Source: Lachnospiraceae bacterium A2 (GTDB taxonomy: Bacteria; Bacillota; Clostridia; Lachnospirales; Lachnospiraceae). From it: a DNA stretch of 64,000 nt. The translations under genes were made by a program, and so were the position numbers. Of the stretch, positions 41,899 through 49,952 are shown piece after piece (the stretch's first letter is position 1; the number at the start of each line of letters is the position of its first letter). The notes under the pieces are model-generated. The model made no database searches. It had not been told where the DNA came from and was given only the letters and a program-made list of their open reading frames with translations. The stretch spans positions 1,145,358 to 1,209,357 of the forward strand of contig KE159636.1 in NCBI GenBank assembly GCA_000403315.2, read 5' to 3'.

Positions 41899-43212
41899 AT
41901 GAGTCTGTTGCAGATGAGTTTTACCGGGGGCATACTGATTTTAGCGGTCATCGTCATACGTGCTTTGGCAATCAATATGTTACCCAAAAAGGCTTTTAAT
42001 GCACTTTGGTGGATATCAGTTGTGCGGCTGATGATTCCCTTTTCTATCCCGTCTGCGTTTAGTGTGTATTCGCTGATGGGTAGTCATGCACCTGGCAATG
42101 GTTCACAGGCCATTCGCGTACTGCCGATTGGGGCATCCGGGCAGGCAGCGTCTATGCCGGACAGCATCACAAATGCGGTTTCCACATGGACGGTTGTATG
42201 GGCTGCTGGCGTGTTGGTCTGTGCGGTGTTATTTAGTCTGGCATATTGGAAATGTCGGAAGGAGTTCCAGACATCCATTCCGGTGGGGAATGACTTCACT
42301 GAAAACTGGTTAAGCGTCCATCAGCAGGGGCGCAGGATTTCCATCCGGCAGTCTGGCCGGTTTTCTGCACCGCTTACATATGGCGTACTTCACCCGGTGA
42401 TTTTGATGCCTACGTCTACAAAGTGGGAAAATACAGATTCATTGGCATATGTTCTGGCCCACGAATATGTGCATATCCGGCGTTTTGACAGCATCAGGAA
42501 ATTGGTCTTGATCGTGGTGCTGTGCGTGCATTGGTTCAACCCGCTGGTATGGGTTATGTATATCCTTGCGAACAGGGATATTGAACTGTCATGTGATGAG
42601 GCGGTTGTCCGCTTTTTCGGCGAAAATACAAAAGCGGCCTATGCACGGGCATTGATCAGTATGGAGGAGACACGGAGCGGGTTGACCCCTCTGTGCAGTA
42701 GTTTTAGCAAAAATGCGATTGAAGAAAGGATAACTGCGATTATGAAGATTAAGAAAACTACAGTTTTTTCACTTGTTTTGGCAGGATTTATTGTTGTAGG
42801 AACTGCAACAGCGTTTGCCACTTCTGCAAATGCACAGCAGGCCGAATCTGTGGGGCAGGGCAGTGGGACAGAAATAGTAACCAAGCCGGATTCCATTCCG
42901 CAGGTTGACGACAGTTTTGGGATTTTTTTCAAGGACGGTGGAAGAACTGCGGGTGCTGACACAGAAGATATGAAAACGGCTGTCCCGGTGCAGTCAGATG
43001 ATATTTATGGCGCACCTGTAGAAAAAACCAGTGCTTTGGCAGATGACCTGTCTGGAGACAATATTATCTACTTTAACACAGAAGAAGAGCGTGATGAACA
43101 CTTCCGGGCATTGGAGGCAAATGTGGAGAAAGGCTTGGATCGCTATGCGGGATTTGAGGAAATGTATAAAGGCATAGATACCTCTGCGCCTGTGACGTAT
43201 ATTGTGAAGTAA
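41899..43212 (+). CDS. BlaR1-type M56 membrane metalloprotease
   Basis: 437 residues. Several membrane segments in the first ~110 residues, zinc motif in VLAHEYVHI (HExxH, about residue 190) with the second zinc-binding part EDAIELSCDEAV-like (DIELSCDEAV), another membrane segment near 290-310, then an extracellular tail of ~125 residues with no penicillin-binding domain. Members cleave BlaI-type repressors after a signal from outside; the missing sensor domain means the signal is not necessarily a beta-lactam. It follows the BlaI gene by 10 bases. Confidence 0.9.
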   Translation: MSLLQMSFTGGILILAVIVIRALAINMLPKKAFNALWWISVVRLMIPFSIPSAFSVYSLMGSHAPGNGSQAIRVLPIGASGQAASMPDSITNAVSTWTVVWAAGVLVCAVLFSLAYWKCRKEFQTSIPVGNDFTENWLSVHQQGRRISIRQSGRFSAPLTYGVLHPVILMPTSTKWENTDSLAYVLAHEYVHIRRFDSIRKLVLIVVLCVHWFNPLVWVMYILANRDIELSCDEAVVRFFGENTKAAYARALISMEETRSGLTPLCSSFSKNAIEERITAIMKIKKTTVFSLVLAGFIVVGTATAFATSANAQQAESVGQGSGTEIVTKPDSIPQVDDSFGIFFKDGGRTAGADTEDMKTAVPVQSDDIYGAPVEKTSALADDLSGDNIIYFNTEEERDEHFRALEANVEKGLDRYAGFEEMYKGIDTSAPVTYIVK

Positions 43213-43258
43213 AAATGCCGGGACGGGATAGCTTGTAATGAAGCAACCATGTAAAAGT

Positions 43259-43296
43259 AACCGCCGCTATGGTTCACTCCATATGCGGCGGTTTTC
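43259..43296 (+). terminator. Terminator of the first BlaI/M56 operon
   Basis: AACCGCCGC and GCGGCGGTT with a loop of 17 bases, then TTCCGTTTT. Confidence 0.75.
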
Positions 43297-43497
43297 CGTT
43301 TTAACACATCGGCTTAGGTGTTGTCTTGCAGGGTATTGCAAAAGGGCTGTTGATGTCTCTTTTTCAGTTTCCTGATATGGCAGATGCCATTTATGAACAT
43401 GACAAGATAGGATGACTGAGCTGTTCCGTACAATAGAAAGCTACTAAATAACATATTTGTTGGCGCTGTTTAAAAGAGTGGGATGCAGGAAAGCCAG

Positions 43498-43866
43498 TCA
43501 AGGTTCTCCGGCTGATTTTTTTGTGCAGCATGGCGGCTGGATGTCCAGCCCGTCCAAAAAGCCCGCGCCCCAATCGCACATGGCATCCAGCACCGGGATA
43601 ATGCTCCTGCCAAATGGGGTGAGGGAGTACAGTGTCCGAGGCGGCTTGTCCGGGATGACTTCCCGGTGTAGCATCCTGCATTCTTCCAAATCATGTAACT
43701 GCTGCGACAGCATTTTGGGTGTCGCTTTCGGGATCATGCGCTGCAGCTCCATGTAGTGGAGCGGTTTTTCTATCAGGTACCAGAGGATGAGGGGCTTGTA
43801 TTTCCCGCCGATCAAAAACAGCGTGGCCTCCACCGGGCAGTTAAACTGGTCTTTTGAATATTCCAT
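43498..43866 (-). CDS. HxlR-family regulator
   Basis: 122 residues: CPVEATLFLIGGKYKPLILW, the winged helix ELQRMIPKATPKMLSQQLHD, LEECRMLHREVIPDKPPRTL, and YSLTPFGRSIIPVLDAMCDW. Cysteines at 10 and near the C-terminus (PPCC) may make it redox-responsive, as in HypR/YodB-type members. It is divergent from the nitroreductase gene and probably controls it. Confidence 0.9.
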   Translation of the reverse strand: MEYSKDQFNCPVEATLFLIGGKYKPLILWYLIEKPLHYMELQRMIPKATPKMLSQQLHDLEECRMLHREVIPDKPPRTLYSLTPFGRSIIPVLDAMCDWGAGFLDGLDIQPPCCTKKSAGEP

Positions 43867-43888
43867 TATCTGTATCCTCTCCTTTTTA

Positions 43889-43922
43889 TAGCTACCCTTT
43901 TGGGAAGTATCTACCCAAAAAG
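43889..43922. promoter_or_regulatory. Probable HxlR binding region
   Basis: AGCTACCCTTTTGGGAAG and ATCTACCCAAAAAG lie between the divergent HxlR and nitroreductase genes; CTACCC repeats 19 bases apart and the first is part of a CCCTTTTGGG-type dyad. Confidence 0.5.
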
Positions 43923-44015
43923 TGCATTCTTGCAGAATTTCTGTATCCTGCTAAAATTTAGGTCAACGGTTGACCAACACGTTCAGTATACAATAGAAAG
44001 AGAGGATTTGCCACT

Positions 44016-44534
44016 ATGGATTTTATCGAAATTGCAAAGAAGCGTTCTTCCGTCCGGGGCTATAAGGACAGAAAGGTGGAGGAGGAAAAGCTGAAAAAGA
44101 TACTGGAGGCCGCCCACGTTGCGCCGACTGCGGCCAACCTCCAGCCCGTCCGGCTGATTGTTGTGCAGAGCAGTGAGGGACTTGCGAAGATCGGGAAAGG
44201 GGCGAACCTTTACGGAGCGCCGCTGGCGGTCATCGTCTGCGCCGACCACGGAAAGGCATGGGTGCGCCCGTTTGATAAGAAGCAGACCGCCGATATAGAC
44301 GCCTCCATACTGACAGACCACATGATGCTGCAGGCAACGGAATTAGGGCTCGGCTCCGTGTGGATTTGCTATTTCAAGCCGGATGTTATCAGCAGGGAGT
44401 TTGGACTTCCTGAAAATCTGGAGCCGGTCAATATCCTTGCAGTCGGGTATTCGGACGAGGAAGCGGCAGACCCGGAGCGCCACTCACAGACCAGAATCCC
44501 GGTGGAAGAACTGGTTTCTTACGAAACGGTATAG
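44016..44534 (+). CDS. Nitroreductase family protein
   Basis: 172 residues: MDFIEIAKKRSSVRGYKDRK (FMN-binding RSSVRGY), EAAHVAPTAANLQPVRLIVV, DASILTDHMMLQATELGLGS, VWICYF. It uses NAD(P)H and FMN to reduce nitro compounds or quinones. Full length for the short subgroup. ATG at 44016, with AGAAAGAGAGG upstream; divergent from the HxlR gene. Confidence 0.92.
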   Translation: MDFIEIAKKRSSVRGYKDRKVEEEKLKKILEAAHVAPTAANLQPVRLIVVQSSEGLAKIGKGANLYGAPLAVIVCADHGKAWVRPFDKKQTADIDASILTDHMMLQATELGLGSVWICYFKPDVISREFGLPENLEPVNILAVGYSDEEAADPERHSQTRIPVEELVSYETV

Positions 44535-44671
44535 ACAGTTTTTTACAACTTAATACTGGCATCTGCAGGGCAGGGTGAGATTCCAAAACCGACAGTATAG
44601 TCTGGATAGAAGAAGATGAGAACGGGTCTTAAACCGGAAGCCGCCTGTCTATTATCTAAAGGCAGAATGAA

Positions 44672-44710
44672 AGCCTGTGCTGGCATGGCATTGCAGCGCA
44701 GGCTCTTTTT
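44672..44710. terminator. Terminator between nitroreductase and the second HxlR gene
   Basis: AGCCTGTGCTG and CAGCGCAGGCT followed by CTTTTTG; convergent genes on both sides. Confidence 0.7.
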
Positions 44711-44720
44711 GCGGTTCAGT

Positions 44721-45047
44721 TTACATCAGATGTGTATCACTCCAGCTTTTCATATCCTTCAATATGGGGATGAAACTTTTTCCAAGATCAGTCAGGGAAT
44801 ACTCCACCTTTGGCGGCACTTCCTGATAGATATAGCGGGAAATAAAGCCGTCCTGTTCCAGTTCGCGGAGCTGCTTGGTAAGGGTGGACTGCGTGATGTC
44901 CCCAAGCCTCCGCCTCAGTTCCCCGAACCTCTGCACTTCATATTCCGCGATGTACCATAATATCGTTATCTTCCATTTCCCGCTCAGGATGTTCTGTACT
45001 CTGACCATAGCCGCGCATTGGGGCAGTGGCGCTTTCATGTTGCTCAT
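44721..45047 (-). CDS. HxlR-family regulator, second
   Basis: 108 residues from MSNMKAPLPQCAAMVRVQNI; winged helix GDITQSTLTKQLRELEQDGF and the wing YQEVPPKVEYSLTDLGKSFI. A single conserved-type cysteine at the N-terminus (PQC) could be a redox sensor. I chose the Met at 45047, with GGAGGGAACCA upstream, over that at 45071. It is divergent from the dihydroorotate dehydrogenase gene and a dyad lies between them. Confidence 0.88.
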   Translation of the reverse strand: MSNMKAPLPQCAAMVRVQNILSGKWKITILWYIAEYEVQRFGELRRRLGDITQSTLTKQLRELEQDGFISRYIYQEVPPKVEYSLTDLGKSFIPILKDMKSWSDTHLM

Positions 45048-45112
45048 GTGGTTCCCTCCTTTTGGCAGCATTATACGATATTTTATCTATAAGTGCAAGG
45101 TACTATGATTTT

Positions 45113-45126
45113 TGATACCGGTATCA
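45113..45126. promoter_or_regulatory. 14-bp perfect dyad, probable HxlR operator
   Basis: TGATACCGGTATCA lies between the second HxlR gene and the dihydroorotate dehydrogenase gene, inside a wider TATAAGTGC...GCACTATA inverted pair (45088-45141). Confidence 0.55.
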
Positions 45127-45212
45127 TTTTTCGCACTATAAACGAAAAAAGACAGTACTTTTCTTTTTTCTGCCAGTTGCTATAATGTGATTCAAGAAAG
45201 GAGGCGGACGGG

Positions 45213-46115
45213 ATAAGCACATCAGTGGATATAGCAGGCATCACGTTAAAGAACCCGGTGATGCCTGCGTCCGGGACATTCGGCTCCGGACAGGAATACA
45301 GCGGGTTTGTGGACTTGAACCGGTTAGGCGCAGTGGTCACAAAAGGCGTGTCCCTTGTCCCGTGGGAGGGGAACTCCACACCAAGGATCATGGAAACTGC
45401 CAGCGGCATGATAAATGCGGTGGGGCTGCAGAATCCGGGGATTGACGTCCTTATCGAGAGGGACCTTCCTTTCCTCAGAAAGTTTGACACGAAAGTCATT
45501 GTCAATGTCTGCGGCAGTACCGTAGCGGATTATCTGGAAGTTGTGGAACGGCTGGCCGGGCAGGAAATAGATATGCTGGAGATCAACATTTCCTGCCCGA
45601 ACGTGGAGCATGGCGGGATAGCCTTCGGGCAGGAGCCGGGCATGGTAGAGTACATCACGAAGGAGATAAAAAAGAAAGCGGCGCAGCCCGTTTCCATGAA
45701 GCTGACACCGAATGTCACGGACATAACGGAGATTGCAAAAGCGGCAGAGGCAGGGGGAGCGGATGCGCTCTCGCTGATCAATACCATCACGGGCATGAGG
45801 ATTGACATAAAGAAAAGGGCATTCAGCGTGGCGAATAAGACGGGCGGGCTGTCCGGACCCGCAATAAAACCGATTGCGCTGCGGATGGTATGGCAGACCT
45901 GCAGGGCAGTGAGCATCCCGGTTATAGGGATGGGAGGGATTCAGTCGGCGGAGGATGCCCTGGAATTCATCATGGCCGGAGCTACGGCGGTGGCAGTCGG
46001 GACGGCAAATTTCAGGAACCCTTATGCTATGCCGGAGATTATCGAGGAGCTGGAAAAGTATATGGATGAAAACGGTATCAAGGATCTGCAGGAGATCAGG
46101 GGTATCGTCAGTTAG
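45213..46115 (+). CDS. pyrD: Dihydroorotate dehydrogenase, class 1B-like
   Basis: About 300 residues. VDIAGITLKNPVMPASGTFG, VNVCGSTVADYLEVVERLAG, LEINISCPNVEHGGIAFGQE (catalytic Cys region), MKLTPNVTDI, SLINTITGMRIDIKKR and IGMGGIQSAEDALEFIMAGA, the FMN phosphate site. It oxidises dihydroorotate to orotate in pyrimidine synthesis, normally with a PyrK partner, which is not seen here. The frame's first standard start is the GTG at 45225, 20 bases from AAAGGAGG; the in-frame ATA at 45213 sits at the ideal distance, so the original ATG may be mutated. Confidence 0.9.
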   Translation: MSTSVDIAGITLKNPVMPASGTFGSGQEYSGFVDLNRLGAVVTKGVSLVPWEGNSTPRIMETASGMINAVGLQNPGIDVLIERDLPFLRKFDTKVIVNVCGSTVADYLEVVERLAGQEIDMLEINISCPNVEHGGIAFGQEPGMVEYITKEIKKKAAQPVSMKLTPNVTDITEIAKAAEAGGADALSLINTITGMRIDIKKRAFSVANKTGGLSGPAIKPIALRMVWQTCRAVSIPVIGMGGIQSAEDALEFIMAGATAVAVGTANFRNPYAMPEIIEELEKYMDENGIKDLQEIRGIVS

Positions 46116-46146
46116 AGATTTTACGGACAGGAAGGAGAAATGACTT

Positions 46147-47031
46147 ATGCATTACACAGGAACGATATGGAGGCCGCCCTATGAGGCATGCAGCGCGCTG
46201 ATTCAGGTAACGGCAGGCTGCACACACCACAAATGTAAATTCTGCACGCTTTATGAGGACGTGCCGTTTAAATTCCGTATGTCGCCTTTATCAGAGGTGG
46301 AAGCGGACCTGAAGGAAATGAGCCGTTATTACAGGAACGCAAAGAGGGTATTCTTTACCGGGGCAAACCCCTTCGTCTTAAGTTTTGACAAGCTGAAAAC
46401 GCTGGCAGGACTGGTAAGGAAATATTACCCGAAAGTGCAGTCTATCGGCTGTTTTGCCCGCATCACAGATATCACACCGAAGACCGCGGAGCAGTTGAGA
46501 GAACTCCGGGAGATGGGGTACAACAGCCTTACCATAGGCGTGGAGGCTGGTGACGAGGAATCCCTGTCCTTCATGCATAAAGGGTTCGGCACGAAGGAAA
46601 TCATAGAAGAATGCAGAAGGCTGGATGAAGCTGGGATGGATTATAACTTCTTCTACCTTGCCGGGATATACGGCTCCGGGCATATGGAGGAAGGGGTGAG
46701 GAATACGGCGGAGGTGTTCAACCAGCTCCATCCGAAGATCATCGTTTCATCCATGCTGACGGTCTACCCATCCTCGGAGCTGTACCAAGAGATTCAGGAT
46801 GGGAACTGGACGGAGGAAACGGAGATAGAAAAGCTGTATGAACTGAGGATGCTGATTGAAAAACTGAGCATTGACACCTATTTTGCCACGATGGGCGCAT
46901 CGAACTGCGTCAATGTGGAAGGCCGCCTGCCGAAGGACAGGAAAAAAATGATAAAGTGGCTGGATGAGGTCATTGGCTCCGTGGATGAGAAGGAGCTGCG
47001 CAGATACCGTGAGAACCTGCGGCATCTATAA
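46147..47031 (+). CDS. Radical SAM protein
   Basis: 294 residues. The [4Fe-4S] motif reads CTHHKCKFC (CxxxCxxC), followed by the SAM-binding FFTGANPF and the LTIGVEAGDEESLSF strand. The plan matches the Elp3/oxygen-independent coproporphyrinogen-like group of short radical SAM proteins (no TRAM or B12 domain). Substrate unknown. It lies 31 bases after the dihydroorotate dehydrogenase gene with AAGGAGAAATG, so cotranscribed. Confidence 0.88.
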   Translation: MHYTGTIWRPPYEACSALIQVTAGCTHHKCKFCTLYEDVPFKFRMSPLSEVEADLKEMSRYYRNAKRVFFTGANPFVLSFDKLKTLAGLVRKYYPKVQSIGCFARITDITPKTAEQLRELREMGYNSLTIGVEAGDEESLSFMHKGFGTKEIIEECRRLDEAGMDYNFFYLAGIYGSGHMEEGVRNTAEVFNQLHPKIIVSSMLTVYPSSELYQEIQDGNWTEETEIEKLYELRMLIEKLSIDTYFATMGASNCVNVEGRLPKDRKKMIKWLDEVIGSVDEKELRRYRENLRHL

Positions 47032-47355
47032 AAATAGCAGGGCATACGAAAGACAAAGAGGAAAAGGGCTCACAGGCCCTTTTTCCGTATGCGGCGGTCT
47101 GCCGTTTCCGCTGGCCGGCCGGGCGGCCTGATAAGGGGAATTGCTTGGATAGTGGGGAAGTCAGAGGTAATATGCTTACACCGCGGTTTGCGTTTGTGAC
47201 GCCTTGTGGGGCATCCGCCACTATATCGGACGGATGGCGATATGCCATATTCGGGTGGTGGCGCCTTCTTTGTAAAAACGTCAACAGCTCTTAATAATTA
47301 ACAGTAATTGACCGATATATAAAGTGACGAAATAAAACGAAAGGAAGGAAGCGGT
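47032..47355. other. Intergenic stretch
   Basis: Holds a terminator (AAAAGGGC, TCACAG, GCCCTTTT at about 47071-47093) and, near 47310, TTGACC with a TATATAAAGT stretch, possible promoter of the BlaI gene. No other gene seen. Confidence 0.5.
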
Positions 47356-47778
47356 ATGGCAAAGGAAGAGATTACACCGAGTGAATGGCAGATCATGGAA
47401 GTCCTGTGGACGTGCGGGGAACCTTTGACATCCTCTGAGGTTTACAAGAGGATGCAGGGGAATGTGGATATGTCGATGAGGATGGTGCGGGTGCTGATGA
47501 ATCGCCTGAACCAGAAGGATGTCCTCGCCTACACGGTAGATGAGCGTGATTCAAGGGTTTACCACTATTATGTGCAGAGGTCAAGGGAGGAATGCGTGAA
47601 GGAGAAAAGCAGGAAGTTTGTGGACAGCTATTTTTCCGGCAGTGGGACAAATGCGATGGCGGCATTGTTGCAGAGTTTCGCTCTGACGGATGAACAGATA
47701 AAGGAACTGGAAGAGATTCTGGAGAAAAGCAAAGACCGTGGTACAAAGTCCCCGGACGAGGGTGGATCCCATGCCTGA
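47356..47778 (+). CDS. BlaI/MecI-family repressor, second
   Basis: 140 residues: ITPSEWQIMEVLWTCGEPLT, SMRMVRVLMNRLNQKDVLAY, VYHYYVQRSREECVKEKSRK, and a C-terminal helix. A longer C-terminal tail than the first copy. It overlaps the M56 gene by 8 bases. No obvious TACTACAG-type operator was found upstream, so its sites differ from those at 41.4 kb. Confidence 0.9.
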   Translation: MAKEEITPSEWQIMEVLWTCGEPLTSSEVYKRMQGNVDMSMRMVRVLMNRLNQKDVLAYTVDERDSRVYHYYVQRSREECVKEKSRKFVDSYFSGSGTNAMAALLQSFALTDEQIKELEEILEKSKDRGTKSPDEGGSHA

Positions 47779-49015
47779 CTGGTCACAGATCGGCAGTCTT
47801 ATGGATTTTTGCACAGTGTATTTCACCACTCAGCTTGTGCGATGCGTAGCTTTTTCCTTTATATTTGCCGGGCTTGTGATGCTGCTTCGGAAGATGTTTT
47901 TTTCAGGATGGACTTTCTTAAGGGGACTGTTATGGTCATCATTCCTGCTCATCCCGTTCCTTGGAAAGCTGAAGCTGTATTATGAAAATAAGGCTGTGTT
48001 GAACATAACGTGGCGGCTGACAACAGCAACCATGTCATGGATTTGGGCTGACCGTATTTATATGGCAGGCATTTTTATAGCTGCCATCTTCATATTCGGA
48101 AAACGGCTTCGCCTTCGGAAATCTGTAGCAGGGATGGAAAAGTCTTCCCTGGATAATATCCAGATCAGAGTTACAGACATGAATGTCACGCCGTTCACGG
48201 TCGGGCTGCTGAAACCAAAGATTGTCATTCCTAAAGTAATGCTGGGGAGCCACGGCAGGGATGAATTAAGGACTGTTGTACAGCATGAACAGACGCATAT
48301 TCGGTTAGGGCATTTATGGTTCGGTCTTGCATGGGATATCCTGCGCTGCCTTTTGTGGGTGAACCCATTCCTGACGATCTTCCAGAAACAGTTCCGTGCG
48401 GATATGGAGGATGTCTGCGACAGGGTGTGCATACAAAGCAGCGGGAGAACGGCGCACGAATATGGTCTGGCACTGCTGAAAACCCTGAAACTGCTGCGCT
48501 CTGGCTCAGATGATACGCCTTCCGCCGTTACCTATGCTGGGGAAAGGGAATTTACAGACATGAAAAGGCGGATGGGTGAAATTGCCAGTTTCCGCCCATA
48601 CAAAAAAAGGATGTGTGTGGGCATGGCAGCCGTAGCTTTTCTGATGATTGCGGCCATTTTACTGGCGGTACATACACATTCCTATGCACGATGCAATGAA
48701 AGCAGAGAAATTATGGTTGGAAATTATGACGGGAAATCCCCAATTATTTCCTACGATACCGAAGAATTAAGCCAGATGATTTCATATGATGACAGATACG
48801 TTTATGTTAAGAGGCAAGCCTTTGAGGATTTTTTAGAAGAAAACAATGCAGAAGGGGAAATATGGATTGTTTTCGGCGGGTTTTACAAGCTGCCAGGTTT
48901 AACTGGCATAGCACAAAGTTGTATTTACGAAAACAATTCAGAGGATGAGGTAGTGCGGATTCCTTATGAAAGCATCACGGACGACTGGTATTTTTGGTTA
49001 CTTAAAATGTTATAA
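47771..49015 (+). CDS. BlaR1-type M56 membrane metalloprotease, second
   Basis: 414 residues. Membrane segments in the first ~120 residues, zinc motif in VVQHEQTHIRLGH (HExxH, about residue 172) with a following LLWVNPFLTIFQ segment, another membrane segment at about 280-300, and a C-terminal extracellular part of ~110 residues without a penicillin-binding domain. It overlaps the BlaI gene. Start ATG at 47771 chosen over the upstream GTG. It should cleave the BlaI protein in response to an unknown outside signal. Confidence 0.88.
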   Translation: MPDWSQIGSLMDFCTVYFTTQLVRCVAFSFIFAGLVMLLRKMFFSGWTFLRGLLWSSFLLIPFLGKLKLYYENKAVLNITWRLTTATMSWIWADRIYMAGIFIAAIFIFGKRLRLRKSVAGMEKSSLDNIQIRVTDMNVTPFTVGLLKPKIVIPKVMLGSHGRDELRTVVQHEQTHIRLGHLWFGLAWDILRCLLWVNPFLTIFQKQFRADMEDVCDRVCIQSSGRTAHEYGLALLKTLKLLRSGSDDTPSAVTYAGEREFTDMKRRMGEIASFRPYKKRMCVGMAAVAFLMIAAILLAVHTHSYARCNESREIMVGNYDGKSPIISYDTEELSQMISYDDRYVYVKRQAFEDFLEENNAEGEIWIVFGGFYKLPGLTGIAQSCIYENNSEDEVVRIPYESITDDWYFWLLKML

Positions 49016-49072
49016 GCATTTCGTGTAAAAGAAATGGATTTCAACTAAATTTATTATCAAGGAGGAAAAATT

Positions 49073-49828
49073 ATGGCAATGGAGATTACAAACAATTACA
49101 GCAGCTATGCGGCACAGAGCAATGCGGCAGGCAGCACGAAAAAGAAGGAAACTGAAAGCACATCAGAAACAGCAGGGAGCAGCAAGTCAAGAAGCACATC
49201 GGATTATGTGAATGAACTGGCAAAACTTGTTCCAAGTGTGGAACTTAAGGTTGGGAATTCTTTTTCAACAGCTAAAAGCGGTAAAACATTGACGATCAAT
49301 CCGCAGCTTTTGGAAAAGATGCAGAATGATCCGGAGAAGGAAAAAGAAATGAAAGAATTGATTAAAGGTGTTGAATCGGCGGTGAATATGCTGGACAGCG
49401 TAATGAATGCCAGTGGATGGAATGTGGTATTTAAGCATGATTATATAGATGAAAACGGAAAATACCGCCAGATTGCCCTTGTCAGAAATGACTTTATGCT
49501 GAATATGAGCGACAAGCTCCGGGAAGAAAGACGGAAAAATTCTGAAAAATTTATTGAAAAAACGAAAGAAAAGGCAGCAGAAAAGAAAGTAAAATTAGAG
49601 GAAACATTAGAAGAAAAGAAAGCGGAGAATGCAGAGGATGGAACGGTAACTCCGAACAAAGCAGAGCAGCTTTTACATGAAAAAATGGATGATTCCAAAG
49701 ACGGGACAATTTATCTGAATGACACAGATATCCGGACGATTATCGAAGCCGCCCAGGAAGAGGATGCGGGCAAAACCGTAGTGAAAGATCAGCCGCAGGT
49801 TGGTGCAAATCTGGATTTGAAGATATAA
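49073..49828 (+). CDS. DUF6033-like protein
   Basis: 251 residues: a low-complexity Ser/Lys-rich head (to about 45), then YVNELAKLVPSVELKVGNSF, LTINPQLLEKMQNDPEKEKE, SGWNVVFKHDYIDENGKYRQ, then a long Lys/Glu helix (FIEKTKEKAAEKKVKLEETL). I recall the family as DUF6033, common in Lachnospiraceae beside DUF3879-type genes. No signal peptide by eye. Function unknown. AAGGAGGAAAAAT precedes the ATG. Confidence 0.75.
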   Translation: MAMEITNNYSSYAAQSNAAGSTKKKETESTSETAGSSKSRSTSDYVNELAKLVPSVELKVGNSFSTAKSGKTLTINPQLLEKMQNDPEKEKEMKELIKGVESAVNMLDSVMNASGWNVVFKHDYIDENGKYRQIALVRNDFMLNMSDKLREERRKNSEKFIEKTKEKAAEKKVKLEETLEEKKAENAEDGTVTPNKAEQLLHEKMDDSKDGTIYLNDTDIRTIIEAAQEEDAGKTVVKDQPQVGANLDLKI

Positions 49829-49952
49829 GAGTCCAGCTAATAAATGTCAATAGGTAAATGAAAAATATTTTTCTTCTAAAAAAGGGCAGACTTTCCCCTT
49901 GGTGAAAATATCATTTTTCAAAAAGATATTGATTCGTTGGATTTGCAGTGTT

